Positions 45,371 to 56,100 of a stretch of 64,000 nucleotides of DNA are shown piece after piece. The stretch comes from Ophiodon elongatus (Eukaryota; Chordata; Actinopteri; Perciformes; Hexagrammidae), in NCBI GenBank assembly GCA_016806645.1, contig JACSYO010000471.1:1383501-1447500 (forward strand), read 5' to 3'. A program made the translations under genes and the position numbers. Below the pieces are notes generated by a model. The model did not search any database and was not told the origin of the DNA. It worked only from the letters and a program-made list of their open reading frames with translations. How positions within the stretch are numbered: the stretch's first letter is position 1; every line of letters starts with the position of its first letter.

Positions 45371-47431
45371 AAAATAAATAGTGAGAAGAATGGGGAGGGG
45401 TGGATGTCTTTTTTCGCCTGGCATTATTGTTTCTAAAACAGATGACAGGCACAGTAACAGCACCATGAGCCACAAAGCTCAACAGATGTACTGTGGTTCT
45501 GCAAAAATATATATTTTCAAAAACAATATGAAATAAAATGGAAAACGTGTTACTATATTTCATCATCAAACAGCTTTATCTCCCCTGACACATGTCCATT
45601 ATACAGCAACTACAATGCAACACTTGAAAAAAAGTCAACAATACAGACTACATGCCACAAATAACTCTTTGCTTCTAGATGAGCTGATTCTTTGTTAGAC
45701 TAACGCACCAGAAGTGAAGCTGCACAACTTATGTGAACCACAGAGAGGCGCTGTTCAATTACTTATTACATCTTCTGTCGGCTTCTGTTCAGGAAGAACA
45801 TTTGAGTTGAGGATCTCAGTCTCAGACTGGGCTACGGGCCCTGTACGTATTCATTAATTCATTCCACTTTAAAAATGTTTGGTGAATTCTATAAGCTATT
45901 ATAGAACATTTTAAGAAAACTGCATTTATTTCCTCACAAGATATATGCTTAAACAAACTATACTTTCATTCAGCCCTTCAATACAAACTCTTATCAATAT
46001 CTCACTGTTTTTTTAATGTGTTGTTTAAAAGGGTGGAGCAAACATTAAACAGAACGCTGAGGTAAAAAGAACAACGCATGGCATCAATGGCATATACCAT
46101 TTAAATAATTAGATAAGAGAACTGTTATTGTGTATTTATTGTTCCTTAATGTGATGTACATTTGTGGATTGAGTTTTATTTAAACAAATGAAATACATAC
46201 GGAACCAACAGTGAGCTACTGACAAATCTGAACATCATTTTATTTAGTTAAAAAATATGGATATGGACAAAGGAGTATGCGAACTGTTTCATGAGTCATG
46301 TGCTGAAGTTATTTATTGATGCTGGATCCTTCAGCTACAAAGACGATCTTCCCTAAAGGACAGATGTAATGTTGGAGGTGAGCTTTATCTTATTAAGTCG
46401 TTATTAAAAGTGATTTATTTTGCCTGCACAGTCCAGCATGGTCGATACTCACCATATATGATGCCAAAAATAATGCACATGAAGTGATTGTATGCTCATA
46501 TATAAATGTCCTGTTTTCAAACTTTTAGTTAAGTAGGCTACAGGTATAGCAGTATTAACAAAATGCACTTTTTTTTAAATAGCCCCCGTTAGTGTTAGAT
46601 TATTAGCCTATTATTAATATCCAATTATTATTGGATCATTTACATACCAATATGTAAGCAGTACTCTAATATTGTAGTTGGCCGAGGTGGAGCATTTAAC
46701 TAGACTACTTCATATACTTTTGGGTAGTTTAATCTAAAATTCATCCATTTTATAAACTAGATCATGTTTATTTATGAAAAATATGAATCTGAAATTAACT
46801 ACAGTTATTAAATACATGTAGAGAAGTAAGAATTACAATATATTTTTCTGAAATATAGTAAAGTAGCATCAAATGGAAAAACAGGAGAATGGGGTTGGTT
46901 GACACTTTTTTTACTTCCATTTGAATCCCTCAAAACTGGATCCTTCATAGATTCCCTTCTAAAGTTAAATGAAGCTTTAAGTGGCAGGAGTGGCGTGACC
47001 TTGCTCTCCTTAAGCTTATTCTGTTCAAAAGATATGCATCGTGAAATACGTCTTGTGCACTGGTGTTGATAATTTAAGTACTTGAGTTGAAGAACTGTCC
47101 CTTATTACCAAACCTGAGTTGGCTCAGTGCATACAAAGATTGTACCCTTTTTCCTCTTCACTGGTTATGAAATAGGCTTTGATGGGGATTATAAACAAGG
47201 TGCAGCAGGCAGTCAAAATCTAGAGGAATGTGTGGATAAAAATGTACAAAACATGGTTGAAGGTCTATGAAAATGTTCCATCATTAGATTCCCCTAATTG
47301 AAATGGATAGCCACGACCAGATTACATTGAAATCCAGAGCAGGTGCTGACTTTACCATCAGACACACTGTGACCCCATAGCCTAATTCCCTAGAAGAGGC
47401 AGGCTGTCGAGGAGTTTCTCGTTGGGCTCAC

Positions 47432-47945
47432 CTATCGAGAAGAAGAAGGTTGTGAATAAAATACATGAAGGGGTGAGCTGCGTGACCTAAAAGTATAGCC
47501 TCGTTTTCTGTGTGCCGGCGAGCAACTGGGCGGTGTTATGAGTGCTTTCTGAAAGGACAGCGCGGCTCTTTGAGAACACATTCGGGCTATTTTACGACGC
47601 TCGTGTTTGACCCACATTCACTCTGTTCCGGCCAATCTCCGGCGATAGTTTGGCTTTATGCAAACACACAATCTGTGGAGAGAAAAGAAACGTGATGGAG
47701 AGGAGGCGGTGCTGCGGGAGCGCGGTGGGAGTCACGGTGAGCACCGCCCTTTCCACACGTGCCAGCTTTTTCAGGCAAAGATCGTCTACGCTTGGAAAGA
47801 GGGCCCCTCGTTGATCAAAGACTGCACCAGTTACCGTGTTGACAACGTGGGCGTTGGCCGTTGCGCATGCGCACTGCTCATGCAGTTGTACCCAGAGCAG
47901 GGAAGGCACGTGGACAGGCATTGACACGTTGACCTCACATTGCAG
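47432..47945 (-). other. rarg: Candidate noncoding first exon and promoter of rarg (gamma-1)
   Basis: On the minus strand a CpG-rich segment ends in a good donor, GATAG|GTGAGC (exon end 47432). A TATA box (TATATAA, 47978-47972) stands about 30 bp upstream of a presumed start near 47945. Two CACGTG E-boxes (47756-47761, 47907-47912) and an AGGTCA half-site (near 47935) lie inside. The matching acceptor would be at 25144. This is inferred from signals only. The region could instead be a distal part of the nr1d4 promoter. Confidence 0.4.
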
Positions 47946-48712
47946 TGTACTGTTACCTCTCACCTTCTCTGTTATATAATGTTCTATTTAAATTACGTGT
48001 TATTTGTTGCAATTTCAAATGATGTCCTACACTGTGATGCGGGCTGCTGAAATAATTACTGACTTGTTTAACTGTTTAATCAACTAATTAAAAAAAACAT
48101 GACACATTAAATTAAATCTTAAATGTACATTTACAAAAAAGTAATAAAATGTTTTATAATATCAAAGTATTAATATCACAAATTGATATTGGTTTTTAGT
48201 GATTATATTTACTATGCATACATTTTTAGCCTATCTAATAAAATCTGTATATTAAGTATTAATTAGTATTATTTAATCTGAAATAACAGGAAAATCCATT
48301 ATTTATTGTGCACAAAGGATTACATGTCATTAATGCAAACTGGTATGGGGTAATTTACGGTATACATTCTTCTAATTTGGATGTATGTATCTGTATATAC
48401 CTGTAGCCTTGTGTTTCTTGTGCCAAAATGCAAAATAAAAATGATGAATAGATGACATACTTTTTAATTCTATATTTTGTTTTGTTTTAACTAACCTTAA
48501 TATTTTTACTTATTAAGATTACTCCCAGTCAAACCTGCCATAATCCATAACATGTTTACCTAAAAAACATCTACTAAAGGTCAAACATAAGAAGGTAGGC
48601 TACGCCTCTCACTGGATCATTTCCATTGACATCTTTGAAAGGAAATGTGCTTTGCTTACACAACCCACTTTCATAACAAAGGCACATTATTGTTTTCCCC
48701 CGGTGCCCACCT

Positions 48713-48720
48713 TATATAAA
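48713..48720 (+). promoter_or_regulatory. nr1d4: Candidate TATA box of the Rev-erb gene
   Basis: TATATAAA in front of GC-rich sequence (ACCGCGGC). A start near 48745 would give a 5' leader of about 940 nt to the ATG at 49686. A GGTCA half-site preceded by an A/T-rich stretch (AAAGGTCA, about 48577-48583) lies about 135 bp upstream and is a weak match to a ROR/Rev-erb element. Confidence 0.5.
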
Positions 48721-48744
48721 ACCGCGGCTCTAAAGCCCATTCTT

Positions 48745-49685
48745 GTTTGTCCTTACCGAACAAAAGTCGAGAGAGGAGGAAGGAGTGAGACCTCTCGCTT
48801 CCTCCGCCTCCCCGCCTCGTTTCCTCGTTGTCTTATCGCCGAGCCCAGGCGGCTATTAGCATAAAATGTGTGTCAGTAGGGCAGCGTGAGCTCACATGCC
48901 ATGCGCACATGCTGCAGAGCTTTAACCAGCATTCCAATGTCGAACGAGCACAATGTGCCGTCTCCACGCGCGGCTCTCGGCCAATGAGAGGGCGAGGACG
49001 AGGGAAAGAGCGGGGGCACGAGGAAGGGAAGGGAGGGGTGAAATCGGGTGAAATGTTTTCAGAGAGCGTGACACACAGGGAGGGGGAGAGAGAGAGAGAG
49101 CGAGAGACGAGCGGTTGACGCGACTACAAAAAGAGAACAGGGAGAAGAAAAAAAAAAAAATGGTCACATTTCTCAGGCACCTGAAAACGTGCTGGTTATT
49201 TTAGGACTCGTGTTGCTTATTGATGAGTGGGGAGTGTTTAAACTACTTCCACTCCGGTCATGTTGTGATGGTGACTGTACATGGCAAGCAGCTGAACGCG
49301 TCAGGACCTCTGTAATTCAGAGAACCCCTTCACAGAGATATCTCACCACAGCCTGGCATCATAGGTGTGCAGACGCAGAGCACGAGCCGCCTTTTGCTGT
49401 CTCTTCACCTCGGAAATTAATTTGGAGCAACTACAGATCTGCTCTAATTTCCTTTTAGATATTTCTTTCTCTTTTTTTCTTCGCTGACCGGGTTTTCTCA
49501 ACAACCCCCGATGCTCCGCGCTCACTGCTGCCGGTCTCAGCTTTTGGATACTCTCCGGCAGTTCTTGACTCTTTCACCTTTATCAACGAAACTCACCAGT
49601 GGCGAGCAGAGGCGGCCAGTCCAGTGTTAGACGCCCACGAGAAGACCGCGCGGAACAAGTGGACAACGTCGACCTACTCAGAAAC
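48745..49685 (+). other. nr1d4: 5' leader of the Rev-erb gene
   Basis: CpG-rich, with a short (GA)n stretch at 49087-49103, a poly(A) run at 49148-49160 and several short upstream frames. No splice is needed to reach the ATG at 49686, but one cannot be excluded. The long leader with upstream ATGs may limit translation. It includes an AACGTG (E'-box type) at 49186-49191. Confidence 0.4.
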
Positions 49686-49704
49686 ATGGAGCACAGTCCT
49701 GGTG
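49686..49704 (+). CDS. nr1d4: nr1d4 exon 1 coding part
   Basis: ATG plus five codons (MEHSPG) and one base, then GTAAGT. The ATG context is AGAAACATGG, with purine at -3 and G at +4. Other Rev-erb genes also have a very short first coding part followed by GGVI-Y-xSSGS, so the start is credible. Confidence 0.88.
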
Positions 49705-50117
49705 GTAAGTAAGCTATATTTTTGCCTGAATCCTCGAGACGTTTTTTTTTTCCCCATGTGCCAAACAGCAGTAATTTTTTTAAAAAAGAAGGAGAGGGAA
49801 CTGGTGCAGTTGGATCAGATGCCAGTGCACTTCTCTACATCAAATAGTGTGCTTAGGTAGCACATTTATTGGTTAATTCTAAGGATGATTCATCCGCACA
49901 GTCTATTTATGTATACGTGTATATATATAACTGCTCGTCATCGCGTAGAAATGCGATTGTGTCATTTGTGTTGCGTCCTGTTCCACTTCATGTCTTTTTT
50001 TTTTTTTTAAAACACTGTCTAATGCATTTAATTGTTTTACGCACCCACCTGAAACTGCTGTGTGTCAAACATGATTTGCAGCTTTTGGTAAACTCATTGT
50101 TACAGTCACGCTCATGG

Positions 50118-50198
<81 letters not shown>

Positions 50199-53100
50199 CT
50201 GTGTGAAAGGGTGCTTTTAACAGTAATTCCCTGTGTAACATGTGGCCCGTTGCCAAGTGCTCCTGGCTGCAGACAGTTGAGGGTTTTGAGTGAGCTGCGC
50301 TCGGAGAGGGAAGTCCTCCTCGTCAATCTCTGCGGCGGACTTCCGATCCTCTGCATGTAAACAAACTCACGTGAGGCGCGACCCAAAACGCCCCCTGACC
50401 GAGGACGTTTTCATAATTTCATTATTGCCTTTATTCTCATATCACTCATTGTCAGAGGAGGCGAACGACCCGCTCTGCTTTGTGCGCGCTGGATCAGGCG
50501 AAGTTTCTAGTTTCGCTTCGAAGAGAAGTTGTAGAGAGTGAGCTGCTACTTTGTTGCAGTGTTTCATTCATTTAACTTGGCTGAAGCCTAACTTTTTATC
50601 CGAAACGCGTGTGGGTTAACTATAGGAGGGAGCAATTGGACCCACTGAGTAAAAAAAAAAAGAAGAACCAACGACTTAAAATCCAGTTCAGAGTCAAAAT
50701 CCAGTTCCGCCTGGACCTGAATGATGATATACATGTAATGGAGGATGAAAACAAGCGAACCACTTCATACCAGTTTGAGCATTTCCCCTTAACACCGTGG
50801 TTCAGTGGAACACTAATTAGGTATGTAATGGACATGTGTCCATTTGTGCTCCAGCCCTCCTGTTATAGAACCGACTACCGACTACCGACTGTAGCTGTAC
50901 ATGTTCTAACCAGTCTGCTCTGCTGAATAGGTTATAGGTCACCACCGACCGGATTAGATACCATGTCATAAGCCTTTAATTGATATAGGCCGTGAGAAAA
51001 GAACACCGTAATACTCAGCGACGTCACTTCTCATAACCATCGCATACTTCCCAACATACATATTAATGTCATGATAACCACGCAGTGCACATGCATAATG
51101 ACGTCCTTGAGCAGCGGATGCCCGTTATGACTGTCATATCTTTTCATCCGCTCTTCCATTCGCCCAGTGCACCCTGGGAATCATGCGCCTGTTTTTTTTT
51201 TTTTAATACGCAGTTACCCCGCCTCGAGCTGACATCACGTGTGTACAGCCCCATAGTCCACGTGCCGCGCTCGGTTCCCGAACAACCCCGCCCCTCCCGG
51301 TTGTTCCTCTCCACTGTGCGCACTCCGCTCGCGCTCAGCCTGCACGGGGATTCCTCTTCACTTACTGGTAGCTTGGTCAGTGGGTCAGAGAGGGTTAGCA
51401 GCCTTTTCTTTCGTCCCGCTTACTATAACTGGTTTGACATGTTTAATAGCAATTATAATGAGTCATATTAAACGAGACGTTGTTGTTTGGTAACAACAAG
51501 GACATGTTAACCTACTTTTGGTTGCATTCAAACCGGATTCTCGGGTGACATGGCCCGCACACACCCATTTATTTAACTGTAGTACACAGTAGCAACAATA
51601 ACAATTTTAATGCCAAAACCTATTATCATTCAGGCATTGAGCAATGGAGGTAGTCACATAAAAATCCTAACATATTGGTACAATGTCTAGATTAGTGTTA
51701 TATCATTACATTACATTTACATTCTGGCAAAAGTAATCAACCATAGTCTCTCCAATCAACCTCATTGGTTGAAAATTAAACTGCATAATTACTGCTAAGA
51801 ATGTGTTTGTATTAGTAGTTGAATTTTTATTCTGAGTATAGTTTGTTTCCGCAAACTGGATGATCAACTATACCCCATGGTATGAACACCCCTCATGTAA
51901 CCCCCATGCTAAAAGCATGACTGTGGCCCCGAACATTACGGTCTTCAAAGATCAAAACGATCATCCAAGCAGTGTGTTTTTCATTATGCCAGAAATTGAA
52001 TGGCCAGGACCAAAAATGTCCATTATGTGTAAGTAGATGAGGTGTCATTCATGCCTATGGGAACAATGAGCTTAATGTTGAGTTCTGATGCTGGTCCTGA
52101 AACCAGATTCCTTCTGGTTGTTGACTTGAAAGATAATCACACAACTCGCTAATTCATAATAAAAGCCAAGCTTGTTTCAGGTGTCAGATAGTGTTTCCAT
52201 CCCAGGAGTATATAACCTGCTACTCCGAGTCTATTATATATGTATGGGTAAACCCACAATACCTACCCTTTGCACGACACAACTCCTAAAGGTTTAAACT
52301 GGAACAACCATCAATAGAGTTATGAATATTTTTTTTATATCGCCATAAAAGACCCTTGGATATATAATGTAAATGTTGCCCTCTGTTCTCTGCCGCCAGA
52401 GACCCGACCCTCTGGAAAGTGCTTCATAAATAGACCCATGACATGGGGCCAGCTGTTTCACGTGGAGTAGGGCTTACTGCCCATGCACAGTTGAAAATGT
52501 TCACACGAAAGAGGACAGACTAGCTTGAAGTTAAGAGGGGGCGTCTCCCTTCTGGACATAAGCGCATGCCGCCTATACATGCCTGTACATTTGGCCTGAT
52601 ATGCGTGCATGCCCAGGGGGTGGGAACACATGAGAGTGGAAGTTCCTGGAGCTCTGGCAAAAGGGAGGAGCTGTGGGCTGTTTTGTTTATTCTGTACTTC
52701 TTATGGCTCTGTGTATCCACAGGTCACATGTTGTAACCTGTGCCTGAGTACAGCAGGGATGGTATTCCCAGAGCTCAATCTGGCACCCAGTCAAACCAGA
52801 TTCCAGGAAATGGTTAGGAGGAGACAAAATATGGAATGTTTTTACGGGGGAAGGGAGGGGAGGGGAGAGGCGGAGATGCGATTGTGAATGTAGAAAGTGG
52901 CCGTGGAGCTTATGTGACGGTACTGCAGATGATACACATGCCCGTAAAGCTTTATATTTCTCACACATACACGCCGGGAACAACACGTCAGAGTCTGGCT
53001 GATATTGGAGCTCCCACCGCCACACAAGACCCCAGACCCCAGAGTGCCTTGCATTCAGTGTAGACACGTGTGAGCAGTGGAATTAAGGAGGCACTTAGAG

Positions 53101-56100
53101 ATAAACAGAAACGCAGCACGTGTTTTCTCATGGAGAAAGAACAAGAGACGAGGGAGGCCTTTTCTCCAATGATTCAAGGTCCTTGAGAGGAGACTTGCAC
53201 AGAATGACGGTGAAGACAATCCAAGGATCTTGTTACTACTTGAGATAATACGGCCACTCTCTTAACGTGACTGTTGTTCAGAAAAGAGCAGACATTTGAC
53301 AAAAGCCGCGTCACAAAGCTGTGCTCAGTGGAAAATCTGAACGTGACGCACATCATGATGGTCGTGATATGAATGAATGTGGAGCGTGCCATCTCCTCAC
53401 ATGGGAAACATTTTGGTTAGCAGGCTTTTATGCCAAGGTATTTAGACACCCGGCTGACACAGTGATCTAATTGCAAATAAAAAGGAGGGCAAACTGCACT
53501 GAATCAGAGGATCATCATATGGGAATGAGGAGAAATATATAAAATGAATGTTTGCAATAGTAGAGATTCCCACCTCTGTTTTTAGATCTTTTTTCTATGA
53601 CACTTTAAATTAAAATAATTATGTAAGTGAGAAAATTAGTATGTGTATGCTATTTTCCCATCCTTTAACAGCTGTGATATAAATGCATAATTAAATTCCC
53701 ACCCAAACTGATTAAAACCCTCAAGCAAATCATTTAAATGCGTAAAGATAATGGCGAGAAACAACGTGACTGTTTCTGTGGAACACAGAGAGTTAAGGTG
53801 GCTGTGCCCTGCTTTGCTTCCCTCTACATCTGTAGTCACAGCATTAAAGCCCCTCTCTATTCCAAACGTGATGTGCCCTAGCGCTTGTTATTGTACTGCT
53901 GCTGTTGTCTACACGGGACTGCGCAAAGAGCCTTGTGAGCCGGGCGGGAACTGTGTCAAGAGTCCATGTGAGCTCCCGGTCAGGTGGCTGGCGGATAGAT
54001 GGGTCTGCATGCCCGCAGCCAGAGCGGGGAGGGGGGAGGGAGGAGGAGGAGGCAGAAGGGGAGGAGGATAGAGAAGAAGGGGAGGGGGTGGGAGGAGGGA
54101 GAGGAGGAAAGACTCAATGCTGAAAGCAAGCAGGCAGGGAGCTGGCTGGCTCAGCCTGCACGTGAGGGGCAGGCTTTCATCTTGCAGAGAAGAACACTGT
54201 GTTCAAAACAGAAGGGGGCAGATGGGTGGTGTGTTGAGCGGTATAGGACATTTCCGACTTGATGACATCCCTAAACAAAGGCCTGTTTATGGCCCGTGGC
54301 ACAATGTAGAATGTGTAGCGACTCTGTCATATTATGACAAGCATTTTATGGCTACTATTCCACACTATGTATATTATCCTGAAACACATAGTTTTGTTAG
54401 GATATAATACATTGCAGGCTATTGTATCACAGAAATGTAGCTTCTGTAGAAAACATCCCTCATCAGACATAACATTTAGCCCGAATGTTTTTATGGTTAT
54501 ATAAACCATGTGTGGGTATTGGTTCAACCAAGGGTATTTATTTCTCCTGGTCAGTGTGTGTTAGGCAACATTTACTCACATAAAACCAATCACCAACCAG
54601 TAAGAGCAACACGCCTGTTGGCATGACGAAGCCTTCTTTTTTTAATATGACTATCTATAGAAACCAAAAGACTACACAGATATCAATGTCAGAGTTGATG
54701 TTGCTCTAGCGCTGCCATTCTTTCTAAATTATTCATCAGATAAAAATTCTGTTGTCTCAACATGATCAAGGTTTTGCGTGTGTGTGTTTTTGAAAGTCTG
54801 CCAAGTAAGCTCACTGGATCAAAGTAGAGCATTGCTCAACACTGGCACTCCCACTCACATTGTACATGTGAACATGACCCAGATGAAGATCAGCAAACTG
54901 AGCTTTTTGCCTCTCCCCGTTCCTCCAGGTGGTGTTATCTTGTACGCTGGCTCGTCCGGCAGTGCCAGTCCGAGTCCTGGCAGCCCCTCAAGTGGATACC
55001 AGACCCAGTCGCCCTCCTCCCACTCGCAGCCTTCATCCCCAGAGGGTGTCTCCTTTCAGGAGATTGGGCCCCTGAAGCAGAGAGGGGAACGAAGGGGAGG
55101 GACGCCTTCCCCAAAATTGGTCTTCCAGTTTCCCGAAGCAAACAACGCTCCCGCTGCCCAAATATCAACGGTGTCGTCCGCTACCTACAGCCATCCCACA
55201 GTGGCCAAAAGACCTTGTGGTTTCACAGGCACATTCACCAGTAAGTACCCACTCGCTTCCCGACTTCCTGTTCTCCTTTACGTTTACCTGCCAGCACTCT
55301 GTTACTGTATTTCTCTCTCTGATGACGGTTGTATGCTTCTTTCATAGAAACCGGAGGTATGGTGCTTCTGTGTAAGGTGTGTGGGGACATCGCCTCTGGC
55401 TTCCATTATGGCGTGCACGCCTGTGAAGGCTGCAAGGTGAGACTGCACAAAGATACTTTTATTTCAGGTCTTTCTGTTCCGTTACACACACGCAGACATG
55501 TTGCCACGAAAAAAAGACACTCTTTAAAGCCTTTTTTCTTCTTGTGCCTTCTCTAGGGTTTCTTCAGACGCAGTATTCAGCAGAATATCCACTACAAGAT
55601 GTGTGTAAAGAATGAAAACTGTCTCATCATGCGCATGAACAGAAACCGGTGCCAGCACTGCCGCTTTAAGAAGTGTCTCTCCGTGGGCATGTCCAGAGAT
55701 GGTGAGAGACAGTAATGTACATTAAAGAAGATATATTTTGACATGTGGAAACTGAAATCTTGTTTTCTTAATGTAGAGGAGAGGATTTAATGTATCTATG
55801 TATATTACAGGGAAGGTTACATGGAGAATCAGATGTCCCTGCTGTAGCTTTTGACAAATTCAGATTCTCGTGTTGAAATTGTTCATAAGGAGGTCTCGCT
55901 CCTCATCGCAAAACTTAATTTTCCCTTCAGCTTCTTGTCTCTTTTCTCTTTCCATTCCCTTCCTTTTTGTCTTTCGTTCTCTCCGACATCCTTTCTCGTT
56001 GCCCTGCTGTCTGATTTATGGCAAGACGAGCTCTAGAGTCCCAGTGGTCATCAGTCATGGAGAAACTGTGACAGATATAGTTTATTTTGGGAAATTGGGG

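Larger units (their letters stand above)
25144..47431 (-). other. rarg: Large first intron of the rarg gamma-1 transcript (inferred)
   Basis: 22 kb between the candidate noncoding exon (donor at 47431-47430) and the gamma-1 acceptor at 25144. No protein-coding gene was seen on either strand. It contains microsatellites, several interspersed repeats and candidate regulatory elements, listed separately. If the upstream exon is wrong, this is simply upstream intergenic sequence. Stretches 29400-31190, 37940-42150 and 45400-47400 hold nothing I can name. Confidence 0.45.
49705..54928 (+). other. nr1d4: nr1d4 intron 1
   Basis: 5.2 kb. It contains an (AT)n tract, seven CACGTG E-boxes (50368, 51236, 51259, 52459, 53065, 53117, 54159) and a DR2 of nuclear-receptor half-sites at 51374-51387. 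The first 1.7 kb is CpG-rich, consistent with a promoter island continuing into the intron. No other gene seen. Confidence 0.75.

Noticed and set aside
49869..50386. 163- and 132-codon frames with Tyr-Ile runs
   Set aside because: The core is the (AT)n repeat at 50119-50195.
54778..54928. Upstream in-frame extension of nr1d4 exon 2 (ATG at 54778)
   Set aside because: It reads through a good 3' splice site (CCTCCAG at 54928), and exon 1 at 49686 supplies a start that matches the Rev-erb N-terminal pattern. An alternative internal promoter cannot be fully excluded.
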